Below are positions 36,195 to 47,735 of a stretch of 64,000 nucleotides of DNA, in pieces. Both the position numbers and the translations under genes were made by a program. Position 1 is the stretch's first letter, and every line of letters begins with the position of its first letter. Under the pieces are notes generated by a model. The model was not told the DNA's origin and ran no database searches. It saw only the letters and a list, made by a program, of their open reading frames with translations. The DNA is from Dryococelus australis (taxonomy: Eukaryota > Arthropoda > Insecta > Phasmatodea > Phasmatidae): the NCBI GenBank assembly GCA_029891345.1, contig CM057009.1, forward strand, positions 300,553,466 through 300,617,465, read 5' to 3'.

Positions 36195-37010
36195 CCTTTC
36201 TCTCGGTGCAGGTTTTAGAACCACAGAGTACACCCTAACGGTCCTGCGCTGATTATTGAACGCCATACGCTCCGTATCCCAGGTGATACGGTACGGTGTG
36301 CCATCATGTACTACTCCTGGCCACGTCTCGTGGTTCTTGAAGCACGGAGACATCACATCGACACGTCAATGAAGTTCTGCGACCCCATTTCCTGCCATCT
36401 TTTTGACAGCGTACCTAACGCTATAAGCTGTTCACTGTGAGGTGCGCACTTTTGGAAGTCCTCTCATTTGGAATAACACTCAATAAATATATTTTATTGT
36501 AGCCTTGGTCGTTAGCATCTCAGTGCGGTTGAATACACAAGCTGTGATTATTACTTCAGTGGCAAAACTTATTTTAAAACGTGGTCAAAGGATGAAATAT
36601 GGCTGAAAGGGAAAAGTAACTAGGGCCTCAAAAGTGATCACTTTACCTTGAGCAGCCTTTTTGTAATTCAGCAATGCCCGTTCCCACACAGCTCGCATCA
36701 ACCAACAGGCTCTACAAGATGTCGACACCATTTCTTGGCCTGCCAGGTCTCCAGATGTGTCCTCCATTGAACACGTATGGGACATGATGGTGCGGCCCTT
36801 GTACCACCATTAGCCACCTACACGAACACTGCCTAATTTTCGTGTGCAGTTGCAGGAAACATTGTGGGTGCTATGTGCCTCAGTGCACTGTCCGCCACGT
36901 CGGCCTCGTCGCATCGCTGCTTGTATATAGCGGATTCACGGTTTCTGCAACCTTTTTGAATCAAACCTTTGAGAAATAACCCCATGTATGACGTGTTTGA
37001 TTGTTTCCTA
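36195..37010 (+). pseudogene. Tc1-like transposase fragment split by a MITE
   Basis: Before the MITE the frames read RHTLRIPGDTVRCAIMYYSW and then VNEVLRPHFLPSF, the positions of the conserved RHT...PGVMVWGAI and YVNEVLRP motifs. After the MITE they read SNARSHTARINQQ, then ISWPARSPDVSSIEHVWDMM. The second catalytic Asp (the D of QQDNARPHTA) is Ser here, while the last Glu in SSIEHVW remains. Stops and frameshifts are present. Removing 36421-36660 brings the two halves together in normal Tc1 order. The N-terminal third is not recognisable. Confidence 0.85.
36421..36660. mobile_element. Family B MITE nested in a Tc1 transposase
   Basis: The ends are CTATAAGCTGTTCACTGTGA and, reversed, GGCTGCTCAAGGTAAAGTGA. 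The interior contains AATAAATATATTTTATTGTAG, similar to the interior of the copy at 61116-61357. It lies exactly in the spacer between two conserved transposase motifs, showing an intact insertion with little or no loss of target sequence. Confidence 0.85.
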
Positions 37011-37915
37011 AATATGGCATGTCTCACAAACGTTTCATAATTCCGGTAACCTTACTGTCTCTTATTTTAGGTTAAAATGAACTTGTACTTATATATTTTT
37101 TATATAAATTATATTTTATTTATAATTAACAAGCGACCCGCTCCAGCCTCGCTCGGGCGCGATTTACAAATATATAGTTGTTTAGGTTTACAAAAAGTAA
37201 ATACACTAAATGTTTAAGGTAACTAACATAGAATTAATACTGTGTTGTTCACAAAGTCTTCGTAAGTGAACCCCTAAAGGACAAATATGGTTACTGTAGG
37301 TCATCCTTAAAAGATAAACAAATACTGTTGCGGACTTTTTTGTAGACCTTTTTTGAGATCTACAATTCTGTAGTACATTCATTTGGTATATCTCTTATGG
37401 TTTAGTCAGCGTAAGCCATGTAAGCGCCCGAAAAGCGGCTTTTTCCGAATTTATTGAGTCTATAAAACTTCGACATTTCTCTACTATCCTTACATTAAGT
37501 GTTAATGTTTTATATAGGCTACCTTATCATTTCTCAAGAAATTCTCTAAATGATGGTGAAAATCGCATCAAAACCCATCAAGTAGTTTAGAAACCTTAGC
37601 TGAATACGCAGACACACGCGGCTGGGCAACTTTGTTTTATAATAGGTATACATATAATTATAACCAGAGACAAAATAGGTGAGCTCACACGAGTGTGGTG
37701 CGTAGTAGTCCTTATGGTGTTATTGTCTATACTTAGTTCAGCTTTGTTTGTACGGGGTGGAGGAATATCTTGGAATTAGAACTCTAGCAGGACTTCAGAA
37801 AAGTTGAAAGTAACCCTGGACGGTATATAGCCGCGAAAAGAGGTTCTAGCCCATATTGAACGCGTGCTTCGCGGATGCTAAACAACGCGTCCTATATGAG
37901 TGAAAGACTAATCAC
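37011..37915. other. No feature recognised
   Basis: Intron sequence without a repeat or coding match recognised. A GC-rich piece CGCTCCAGCCTCGCTCGGGC occurs near 37140. Confidence 0.35.
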
Positions 37916-38341
37916 TAGAGGCTGTTCACGATGAAGTGAGCACTTTTGAGATCAACTCCATAAAAATGTCACTGATCATACCTGCGTGTATTTTAACGGG
38001 AGCACCGAGTGACATGTGCCCAGTAAAGTTGGTAACGATGAACAAAAGTAGTTCCATGTCTTAATGTTTAATAAAAAGCGGTAGATATCCTTTTGTGGAA
38101 ATTTAAATTATTTAATTCGCTTTCTGTTTTTCTTTTTAATGCATTCAAGTGTACAAATGAGCAGATTATAAAGTATTTACTTTTCCTGTATAATTTCAGT
38201 TTCAATTGACCCGCGTATGGACACAGTGATGAGGCCTACGGCAATGATAATTTTACAAAAGGTGGAAGAATACACAAAATGCATACAAGTAAATCTTAAT
38301 CAGGGCTTTCAAAAGTGCCCAGTTTACCGTGGACAGAATAT
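37916..38341 (+). mobile_element. Family B MITE, long form
   Basis: The left end reads AGAGGCTGTTCACGATGAAG with AGTGAGCACTTTTGAGATC; the right end is GGGCTTTCAAAAGTGCCCAG and TTTACCGTGGACAG. The interior contains CCCAGTAAAGTTGGTAACGATG and a TAGTTCCATGTC piece, which are shared with the copies at 40240, 44597 and 45229 in the same order. Confidence 0.85.
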
Positions 38342-40239
38342 GCTCATTTGTACTATCATCTTTCAGCCTGTGATGGTTTAATAAAGTTTCACATATGGAA
38401 AGAAAATGTAGCGATTTACATGTCCAGCAGTGTATATTGCAACAGGTCCAGTGTTCTATATTGCGTGAGAATTCAGGTTGTTAAAAGTTCAGACGTGGTT
38501 AGTGCTGAAACAAAACTAAAATATCCCTTAAGCATGTACACAGCGCGGTGATTTTTTTTCTCCGCCGGCGTCAACTCCATTTATTTTTCTGCAAATTATA
38601 AGTATATGGCCTTAAACGTAGTAGGCTGAGAGCTGTAACTGACAGTTTATTTGTGTCTCCAACCGCTGCCATTTGTTCACTACTGGAGCTTCGTTCCATG
38701 TCCATGGCCCAGAAGCAGGGGTGACTCTGTCAAACAAGTCGTGTCTCCCATCAACTCAACGCACATGTCACTAAACCGACGTGGAGGCTTTTACAATTGT
38801 GGGAGCTACAATTTTCAGGGCAGAAAGTCTGTACCAAAGAGCAGTTCAGTCCACGACTCAATTTTCGCAGATATCCGTACACAATGTTCTCAGTAATATT
38901 CGAATGATAATGCAATTTATGGCTACGTCGACCCGTTTTAAAATACGGTATATAAAATTTCTAGGCCTTTTAAAACTTATTTACGTACAAATCTTATGTG
39001 TGCCGGCGAACTAGTTTGGACAGATTCGATCGTTCTATTTATATATGTTTACCAAAGAAAGAAAAAAAGTCACAATGTTTGTATACAGAATCGGGTCACG
39101 TGATCATTTCGTCAACACAATCTGCCATTTCGGACATGGCCCACATTTACAATACAAAACTTATGCATTTAAAATTATGAAGTAGGCGTTTATCTGTCAT
39201 ACGGAAACACGTATTCTGTATTTGCAGTTTCCCATTAATGTTTTAACTCTTAATTCGAACGAATGCAAACAGGCAGCAAGCCTGTCATGTTTACTTTTGT
39301 TCCTATCATAGCGTCGTAAAAAACAACCATATTGAAGCAGATCATATTTCAAAACCGACATTTGCTATCAGAGAAGCTTATTATTTGTAAAGAAATGTAA
39401 TCCTCAACATGTACACACGCACGCCTTTGTCATATTGTTTGATACTTACATTACTCTAAATAACAGTTCCCCGCCAACAATACCAACTGCTCTGTACTTA
39501 TTGGTCGTTGCCATATAAAATACAACTATTTCTTTCAATGCTTAACTAAATCATACCAACGTACACGACCTGATAAATTCCACTGGGAACCAAAACATAA
39601 GAGAACAAACATTCGTTTCTTCTGCACACATCTTAACGCATAATATAATGCTTAAATATTTATATTGTAAACCCAGCTTTACTTCAGATGTCGCAGCTTA
39701 CGCTGCATTACCGTGTGCAGGTGTCTATAAATGCAGTCGAACCAATACATTTCTCTGTTAATAATATACAATTGTTACCAAGAATAACAGAAGTATTATT
39801 AAATCTCTTGACTGTGTCAAACTTTTTCGTGTATTCTGGAATGTTTGTCGTCTCCTAGCCTACAAATGGATAATGACAACAATTTACGAACACTATGTAA
39901 TAATTGGAATGATTTGTGACAGTAGGGAATTCTTGTGTGTTAACTTTGTGGCATATTTACATAATTATAATTAACTTTTCCTATAGTAGTTATGTTCTGT
40001 GTGCGCCATGTTTTGTTGAATGAATAAATATTTTTTGTCGTTAACGACCAGTCATTTTGTTTGCACGATTATGCTATACTAACGAAATATCTTTTATAAC
40101 ATGGACGATCATCTTCATAACAAGGAGTGTTAATTCATACAGCAAGTGTAGATTCGATTTGTTTATCGTGGGTATTTTCTCCTTTTTTCTAGCATTCCCC
40201 TACCCCTTGACAATGTTAATTGTAATATGTTAGTATAAT
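38342..40239. other. No feature recognised
   Basis: Intron sequence. The open frames at 38651-39014 contain readable stretches such as FRAESLYQRAVQS but no family I can name; the frames overlap. Nothing else recognised. Confidence 0.35.
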
Positions 40240-40676
40240 ACTAAAAGCTGTTCACGATCAAGTAAGCACTTTTGAAATCAACCTTAGAAAAAAGTCACTG
40301 CCCCTACCTGCATATGTTTTATCGAGCGCACTGAGTGACATGAGCCCAGTAAAGTTGGTCACGATGGAGGACAAAGTAGTTCCATATATTAACGTCGAAA
40401 AAAACTGTGTTAGGTGACCATTTGTGACAACTTAAATTATTTCTCTCGCTTTCTGTATTTTGTAATGCATTGAAGTGTAAAAATGAGCGGATTTATATCA
40501 TATTTACTTTTCTAATAATTTCAGTGTTTCATTTGACCGACGACACATGGATAAAGTGATGGGAGCCATGGAAATGTTGATTTTAAATAAGGCGGAAGAA
40601 CACACAACGTATATACATGTAATTCTTAATAAGCAGGGCTTTCAAAAGTGCTCATTTTACCGTGAACAGTCTATAG
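40240..40676 (+). mobile_element. Family B MITE, long form
   Basis: The left end is TACTAAAAGCTGTTCACGAT; the right end is AAAAGTGCTCATTTTACCGT and GAACAGTCTATA. The interior matches the long copies through GAGCCCAGTAAAGTTGGTCA and GTAGTTCCATATATTAACGTC. Confidence 0.88.
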
Positions 40677-40772
40677 CAGTATATAGTGTATCACATTCAC
40701 GAAAAATTTTTTCTTCCGCTATTTAAAAAGGATTTAAAAAATTGTTATACTCATGGGCAAAACAAAACGCAT

Positions 40773-40852
40773 ACAAGTTTCTATGGCAGAAGTGAAGAAA
40801 TAACGCCTCATTTCATACCCACGAGTTACGTAAAATGGTAATAGAAACTTGT
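40773..40852. repeat. Short inverted repeat
   Basis: ACAAGTTTCTAT at 40773-40784 is the exact reverse complement of ATAGAAACTTGT at 40841-40852. The 12-bp arms could form a stem with a 56-base loop. No promoter or terminator role is apparent. Confidence 0.6.
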
Positions 40853-41037
40853 AAATGGCAGGCAAAACAATTCGCAGGTGACAGGGGTACATATGCAACC
40901 AAATTATATATGTAAGCTCATTGTGGTGCATCCACAACGTACGGCGATTGTTTCTTTTTTCCCCTAAAGACTGAATTTGTTTAGGTTTTAACGTACGAGT
41001 ATTTGGGTTTTCTCAGAGTGCTCCCGGACCGCGAAGA

Positions 41038-41322
41038 TGAATTGCGAATTTGAAGGGCTGCCTTTCGACCTCGACAATCATGGAGCCGTGAACCTGCAGC
41101 ATCGCTAATTAGTTGCCGCCAGTGCCGATTCTGTGATCGAGTTTTAACCTATTTACAAAAATACATATCGGCATGAGAAGGCCGTAGAGACTATTTTACA
41201 CGACGACGACCAATTGGGAAACATGGCGATGGCCTGTCGTGGTTCGGCAGTGTTCAGTAAAAAGTCCATGTTGCTCATCGACAAATGGCAAAGCAAGGTG
41301 GGTGCCTACGAGAGATATTAGT
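41038..41322 (+). pseudogene. Possible decayed coding segment
   Basis: One frame from the ATG at 41038 stays protein-like to 41322 with only two in-frame stops. It includes MNCEFEGLPFDLDNHGAV, then HEKAVETILHDDDQLGNMAM and FSKKSMLLIDKWQSK. The composition looks like a real protein, and GTGGGT after the last Lys could be an old donor site. I do not recognise the family. Two stops in 95 codons is not much better than chance, so this is a weak call. Confidence 0.28.
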
Positions 41323-41407
41323 AAATAAAATGTTCGCATTTCAGCTTTCGGAGATAGGACTATTTAATTTGCTTTTTAAAAAACATGGATTTTTTTATCG
41401 CGAACCA

Positions 41408-41625
41408 CACACACGCCGCACTTACTGTCGCACTTAGCACCACAATCACATCAGCACTGCACTTAACACTGTAATCGCAATCAGCACCACAATCACATCA
41501 GCACTGCACTTAACACTGTAATCGCAATCAGCACCGCAATCCCAATAAGCACCGCAGCATCGCAATTAGCACAGCAGCACCGCAATTAGCACCGAAGCAC
41601 CGCAATTAGCATCACAATCAGGGGT
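41408..41625 (+). repeat. Minisatellite with CAGCAC-rich units
   Basis: A 47-bp unit is repeated (AATCACATCAGCACTGCACT at 41444 and 41491), then short units of about 18-21 bases such as GCACCGCAATTAGCACC follow. It lies directly before family C copy 1. Confidence 0.85.
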
Positions 41626-41629
41626 CATT

Positions 41630-43580
41630 ATGGGTCAATGGGTCAGTCCTGTAAGGGGCGGTTGACAACAGGAGTCAGCTGTCTACTTTAAGTGTGACCA
41701 TGATTTATGTAGGTGAGCAAAGAAGTCTGGAAGAAACTGATGAAGATATAACTGCATGTTAATGTGATCAAGGAACTAGCATCTAAAACCTGCCTACGTA
41801 TGTGTGTAAGTGTGATGTCTCAATGCCTGTATGTGATTGGTCAGCTGCAATCATGTGGTAACTCTGTGATTGGTTGGTCGGTGTCTGCTCAAAATATTAA
41901 TGGTGCAATACGATTGGTTCAAAGTCAATATAATATCAAAGGGTTTACATATGTGTGTATTATAAGCAGTAGGGAGCTAGGCTGTGAGGTTTAGTGTAAC
42001 AACAGCTGTCTGCATCTAATATGGCGGTGGTAGACTGTAATGTATTGTGCTTGCTGACTTTTATGTATTTTTCTCGAGTTTTTGTTTTCAGGTCATTCTA
42101 GGTCATAGGGTCAAGGTCTAAGTAGTCTGCATCTAATGTGGCGGTGGTAGTCTGTAACGTATTGTCCTTGCTGACTTTTATGTATTTTTCTTGAGTTCTT
42201 GTTTTCAAGGTCATACAAGGTTATAGGGTCAAGGTAAAGGTAGTCTGCATCCAACATGGTGGTGGTAGCCTGTAATGTATTATGCTTGCTGACTTTTATG
42301 CATTTTTCTCGAATTTTTGATTTCGAGGTCATTCAAGGTCATGGGGCCAAGGTAAAGGTCGTCTGCATCCAATATGGTAGGTGGGGGATAGGGTCAAGGT
42401 AAAGGTAGTCTGCATCCAACATGGTGATGGTAGTCTGTAATGTATTATGCTTGCTGACTTTTATGCATTTTTCTCTAATTTTTTATTTCGAGGTCATTCA
42501 AGGTCATGGGGCCAAGGTAAAGGTCGTCTGCATCTAATATGGCAGGTGGGGGATGTCTACCAAGATTGTGGTCGTCTACCAAGATGGCAGCCTCCAGTAA
42601 TGTATAAACCAATGACGAACGAAGAAATAAATATGGCGGCACCCAGTAACATATAAACAAATATGGCTGCCTCTAGTAATGTATAAACAAATGACGAACG
42701 AAAAATCATTTATGGCCACCTCCACAAACATTTACACAAAGGTGGCAGCCTCCAGTAACATATAAACAAAAATGACTGCCTCCAGTAACATATAAAAAAT
42801 ATGGCTGCCCTCCATTAGCATGTAAACAAATGACGAATGAAAAATCAAGTTTGCGGAATGGGTATATGTGAGGGGAATGGAGGAGAGGGAGTCAGTCGCC
42901 TGCTGGAATCGAACAGTGGCGAGTAATTGGTGATGTGGGGGTAAACATCAAGGAAATATAAGTTTTTAATTCAGTTGTTTATTATTTTTTATGGAAATTT
43001 TTTATTGGTAAACTTAAATTTCGAGGGGGAAATGGGAAGATAGTCGCCGGTGTTAAGGATTTTTTAATTAAGAAAATTACTAAAAGAAATTTTATAAAAA
43101 TAAATTTTCAGATTTTTAAAATCTTTTTAGCGATTTTTAAATTAAATTTTTAATAATATATTTTTATAAAAAAAATTTAATCAATTTTTCGGATTTTTTC
43201 ATTTTAAAGGTCAAAGGTCAAGGTCATAGGTCCTGCCCTCTTGACCCCTGGGTCACTGATCCCTGGCACATGGGTCGTTGATCCCTGTCAGCATTTCTGG
43301 AAAAATGGGCAATTTCTGAGGATCCTTTTAATAATTTTTTATAATTTTTAACAAAATTTTAATAATTAATTTTTTCGGAAATTTTTTAGCTTTTTTAGAA
43401 TATTTTGTAACTTATTGAGGATTTTTTGGAATTTTTAAAGTTTTTTTAGGGTTTTTTTGACGTAAAAAGTCGACGGGGTCAAGGTCAAGGTCAATGGCAT
43501 CCAATATGGCGGTCGGGTGACGTAACAAAATGGTGGCTCCCCCGGCTCCGGCTCCGACGCCCTACAGCCTTATTCGTGAA
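41630..43580 (+). mobile_element. Family C element, copy 1
   Basis: The copy begins with a unique region (GGTCAGTCCTGTAAGG, then AGTGTGACCATGATTTATG) that matches the minus strand of 56330-56735. Tandem units follow (42003-42545), then a series of TATGGCGG/AACATATAAAC pieces, an AT-rich part, a GACCCCTGGGTCACTGATCC piece and the terminus CAATATGGCGGTCGGGTGAC. The last bases are GGCTCCGACGCC. There is no transposase or reverse transcriptase, so it is non-autonomous. Class unknown. Confidence 0.8.
42003..42545 (+). repeat. Tandem units of about 116 bp inside family C copy 1
   Basis: TCTGCATCTAATATGG-type starts recur at 42010, 42126, 42244, 42362, 42409 and 42525. Each full unit carries GCTTGCTGACTTTTATG and ends in AAGGTCAT...GGGTCAAGG. 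One unit (42362-42408) is deleted to about 47 bases. Confidence 0.9.
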
Positions 43581-43699
43581 CCTACTATTTCCTACTACTT
43601 AAGTACATTAACAACTTAAAATTTCTTAGTTAGGCCGGACTGGTACTGTGCAATTTGAATGCACAATGTGCTGTAATTTATTTGGCCAGTTCGTGATGA

Positions 43700-44480
43700 A
43701 TGCTATAATAGCTTCATTTTCCAGATGGTGCGGTGGTGTTATCAATCAAAATGGTGGACAAAAGAAACCACGAATAAGAGAATGCAATGTTTGCAGTAAG
43801 TACTGCCACCATAAAAATTTTCCCTAGAATTTCCAAAATAGCCATAAGATAGTTATTCACGCCATCTTTAAAATGTACATCTGAATCACTAAAGACATTT
43901 AAGTAACCTATCATATAACATCTTCTAGGCAAAATTTCGGAAGAAATAGGTTGAGTAGTCCTCGAAATATATAAAAAACTTTATTTTTTTCTAGTGGTTC
44001 TATCTATAAAAATGGCGGGCTAAAGAGGGTATAAATAGGTTTATTTGAAACCTGAGGAAAAAAACTGCGACCGAAGACAGGTCTAATTTTCAAAATCTAG
44101 GGCACACTTACTTAAAATATTTGGCCATCATTTTAAAAATAATGGTCTGTTCAACTTGACTCATCTAAAGGTATGTGGCTTACTTCAGCACTACTTTTGT
44201 GCAAATTCAGCGGTAATCGGTTGAGTAGTTCTTGGTATATAAAATCGTTATTAAATAGCGTGGTTATATCTTCCAAAATGGGGTAGTAATGAGTGAATTT
44301 TGATGCTGGTGGCTTAAGCAGTTATCACAATAATTTTAGTTATAATTGGTAGAATGGTTTTTCAGATAAAGCACAGCGCTCAGTAAAAAATAAAATGTCC
44401 GCCATTTTTAAAACAAATGCATAAGGCCGTCTTTCCTTTAGAAAGCAAACTAAAAAAAAATGTGTTGACATTGTTGATGG
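43700..44480 (-). mobile_element. Family A fragment, copy 5, reversed
   Basis: Minus-strand monomer landmarks are present: CCATTTTGATTGATAACACC, CCATTTTTATAGATAGAACC and CCATTTTGGAAGATATAACC, each near a CAACC(G/T)ATT piece. The plus strand shows GTGGCTTACTTCAGCACTAC. No clear terminus is found. Confidence 0.55.
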
Positions 44481-44596
44481 CCAAAAGGTTTTCAATAATT
44501 TACTTCAAATAGTTCAGTGTCTTTTTCTTCTCCATATAGAGGACGGCTCAATAAATTATGTTACTTGTAGTGCTGTAGGTGGTATGTGTAACGTAT

Positions 44597-45031
44597 GTAA
44601 AGGCTGTTCACCATAAAGTGAGCGCTTTTGAAATCAATCTTAGAAGAAAGTCATTGGCTCTACCTGCATATAGTGTAACGGGTGCACTAAGTTACATTTG
44701 CACAGTAAGTTGGTAACGACGGATGAGAAGTAGTTCCATATCTTAACGTCAAATAAAATGTGTTATATGACCACTAAATTATTTCTTTCGCTTTGTGTGG
44801 TTTTTTTTTTTTTTTTTTTTAATTCGTCAAAGTGTTAAAATGAGCAAATTTGGTAAAATAATTGCTTTTCTAATAATTTCACAGTTTCACACGACCGATG
44901 CATGAATAAAGTGATGAGACACATGGCAATGTTAATTTTACTTACAGCGGAAGACTACACAACGTGCATACAAGTATATCTTAAGCATTGCTTTCAAAAG
45001 TGTTCATTTTACCGTGAACGGCCTATACTAA
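44597..45031 (+). mobile_element. Family B MITE, long form
   Basis: The left end is AAGGCTGTTCACCATAAAGT; the right end is AAAAGTGTTCATTTTACCGT and GAACGGCCTATA. The interior carries GCACAGTAAGTTGGTAACGA and a T20 run at 44801-44820. Confidence 0.88.
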
Positions 45032-45228
45032 TAATATTTACAGTGTTGAACGACAAAATTATTCGTAATTTTTCTTCAAAGTTCTCTCCCGAGGCTATTT
45101 AAACTGACCTTAGGTTACTGGTCTAATACTTTGTAGACCCTCGTTTAGTCCGCAGAAGTGGAGAAACTCGTCGTGCCATCGATTTCACAAGTAGACGAAA
45201 CATCCGCGGAGAGATGATGACCCATGCC

Positions 45229-45563
45229 GCACTGAGGGGCATGCACCCAGTAAAGTTGGTAACGATGGAGGGAAAGTAGTTCCACGTCTTAACGCCGAAT
45301 AAAAAGTGTTACGTAGCCATTTGTAATAACTTAGAATTATTTCTTTCGCTCTCTGATTTGTTATGCGTCAAAGAGTAAGAATGAGCGGATTTGTAAAATA
45401 ATTTACTTTTCTAATAATTTCATAGTTTCACTTGACCGACACATGAATAAAGTGACCAGGATCATGTTAATTTTACATATGTGGGAAGAATACATAATAT
45501 GCGTATAATTAGATCTTAAGCAGAGCTTTCAAAAGTGCTCATTTTGCCGTGAACAGCCTATAT
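45229..45563 (+). mobile_element. Family B MITE, long form, 5' truncated
   Basis: It starts inside the element at CACCCAGTAAAGTTGGTAAC and continues to the intact right end AAAAGTGCTCATTTTGCCGT and GAACAGCCTATA. It is a direct repeat of the neighbour that ends 200 bases before it. Confidence 0.85.
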
Positions 45564-46596
45564 CATCAGAGACAGATTGGCCTCACAACGGGTCCCGATG
45601 TTGTGACGAGAGTTGTGGAAGTGAAATATTTCTGAAGAGCAGCACTGGAGGATTTCCGGAGTAAATAAACATACCAAACACGTAGAAAATGTATCGTTTA
45701 TTTTAAATCGTCGTGTGAATCTCGTGTACGAAGTGGTCTGTATCTTCATATATAATATAAGTGTTACTATATTTCAGTATAAGTCGGAAGCACAATAGCT
45801 AGGTTTTCATTGTGAAATATCCTGTGCTTGGATGTAAGTTTTTATCGTAAAATATTTTTCAATTGTATCCCTTCGTTTACCAGCTCCTTCAGATAAATGA
45901 CCTATTATGCTTTATTTTTTCTAATGTCTATTATTTAACCAGCTTTCATAATTTCTTTCTAAAATTGTTTGTTGCTGTTAGTTAGTTATTGGTATTTAAA
46001 CAAGATTTTAGCTATGGAATTCTGGAATGCTAGTTTTCGAATGTTCTTCCCGAGTTTAACACATGGCCTATAGTTATTTTTTAAAATGTTTATTTATAGT
46101 ATGTCGTAATTTTCTTCTGCGTTCCGGCGTAGTAAGAAGTTTCATGTTGAAATCGTGTTGTGAATAATTAAATAGCAAAAACGACAAAATATTTTTTTCA
46201 TACAATTCTGGTAGACGCTCCGAATAACAATTCACATTTCATAATACAGCGGAATGGTCCAAAAATGCTGCCCGTTTGAAGTTTCGTAGTAGCTAAGGTC
46301 TAGATGTACAAACTATTCCAGTTCAGATTCTGAAAAACCGATGACAGTTTGCTCGCATTATATGTTTCTGGCACAGTATTATATTTAGTCATCACTCTAA
46401 ATTGAACGAGAATGGAATCATTCTGTCAGTGCCCCGAAGCCTGGGTTCATGTGTATGCCTTTTTACATAAAAATTTGTTGGCTGCATGAGTACAATGCCA
46501 GAGTAGAAGATTTTCATGTAGTTCCGACACATTCGATAATCCACCACTTCTCGGATCGTTGTGGTACATTTGTGTTTGGGTGTGTGAGTGTCATGG
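45564..46596. other. No feature recognised
   Basis: AT-rich intron. Overlapping open frames at 46392-46691 on both strands lack a family signature and partly belong to the inverted repeat at 46597. Confidence 0.35.
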
Positions 46597-46790
46597 TGTT
46601 TGCAAAATTGCATGTCAATCCTTTGGAGAAACATTCCTCACATCTGGAGGATGAAAGAATGTTCTATGAATATAGGTCCGCAAACGCTTAGTTTCTTTAC
46701 TACAGCCCGTAATACATAACGTACAGTATATGGCCCGCAGTCTGGATCATGTTACAGTGGAATGCCATCGCAGGGTTCGTTTGCATGATA
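46597..46790 (+). repeat. Inverted copy of part of the mariner-like transposase
   Basis: This segment matches the minus strand of 47316-47120 through AACATTCCTCACATCTGGAG, GGTCCGCAA(A/C)CGCTTAG and TGGATCATGTTAC(A/T)GTGGAATG. The pair forms an inverted repeat with about 330 bases between the arms. Confidence 0.85.
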
Positions 46791-46869
46791 CACAACACCT
46801 TGCACTACGACACTACGCCTAGAACAGCAGGAACTGCACAGGAATTAGTTACGCGTGTGAAAGTTTATC

Positions 46870-47316
46870 GTCTGCACTAAAGGAAGCGTTCAGAATGCCC
46901 TCCATCAGCACGAACACATTCATCAACCCGCCGTTTCATGGGCACCCTGACGCATCAATGAATCCCTGGGAAATTCCTAATTGTTTCGCAACCCGTCACA
47001 ATGCGGTCACGGAGGTTGCCCAGATCGTCCACTGGTGTTGCATATACAAGTGCCTTTAAATGTCCCCACAAATAAAATACTAGTGGATTCAAATCAGGGC
47101 TCCTCGGGGCTGGTATGGGGCTGCCAATTACAGCTGCGATGGCATTCCACAGTAACATGATCCAGCCCGTGGGCCATACATTGTATGTTATGTGCCTATT
47201 ACGGGATGTAGTAAACAAGCTAAGCGGTTGCGGACCTATGTTCGTAAAACATTTTTTCATCCTCCAGATGTGAGGAATGTTTTCCTGAAGTATTGCCATG
47301 CAATTTTGGAACAACC
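46870..47316 (-). pseudogene. Mariner-like transposase C-terminal fragment
   Basis: The minus strand encodes APRSPDLNPLVFYLWGHLK, then LVYATPVDDLGNLRDRI and GCETIRNFPGIH, followed beyond a stop by RVDECVRADGGHSERFL. This order is the C-terminal half of a Tc1/mariner superfamily transposase in which the last catalytic residue is Asp in SPDLTPLDFFLW-type motifs. Here that Asp is Val. Upstream, the place of the QHDGAPAHF motif reads YEHRSATA in another frame, so the middle Asp is lost too. It is inactive. Confidence 0.87.
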
Positions 47317-47317
47317 T

Positions 47318-47328
47318 GTGTGTGTGTG

Positions 47329-47360
<32 letters not shown>

Positions 47361-47388
47361 AAGAGAGAGAAAGAGAAAGGGGGGGGGC
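47318..47388. repeat. TG/TA/GA microsatellite with G run
   Basis: A run of TGTGTG, then TATATA, then GAGAGA and a G run lies at the end of the mariner-like fragment. Confidence 0.95.
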
Positions 47389-47485
47389 CTTCTCATGATG
47401 TGGGCCAAGGCCATGAGTACTGTAAGAAGCTGTAATGGGGCGTGGACACAGACAATATGTCGCGTAGTCACAGTTCTAGCTCGAT

Positions 47486-47735
47486 AGCCGAACCGAGTGA
47501 GATGGCACTGTGGTAAAACTTTTGGACTCACATTCGGGAGGACCAGGGTTCGATTTCGGGTCAGGTCATCCTGATTCCGGTTTTCAATTGTTTCCCGAAA
47601 TTACACCAGGCGAATGCTGGATTTGGCTCCGGCCATGGCCGATACCTTCCCCATCGCAGTTTTCACCGAGCAACTTGCTTCATCTCTAATGATCTTGCTG
47701 TTGATCATATGTTAAACCCTTCCTACCTACCACCG
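47486..47735 (+). mobile_element. tRNA-derived SINE, full length
   Basis: The head CCGAACCGAGTGAGATGGCA, with TGGCACTGTGG as A-box, is followed by the B-box CAGGGTTCGATTTCGGGTCA. The body has GGCTCCGGCCATGGCCG. The tail TCTCTAATGATCTTGCTGTT and CTTCCTACCTACC is shared with the modules captured in family A, which have different heads. Confidence 0.88.

Noticed and set aside
47220-47531. A 103-codon minus-strand open frame
   Set aside because: It mostly translates microsatellite and one frame of the broken mariner-like fragment; it is not a separate gene.
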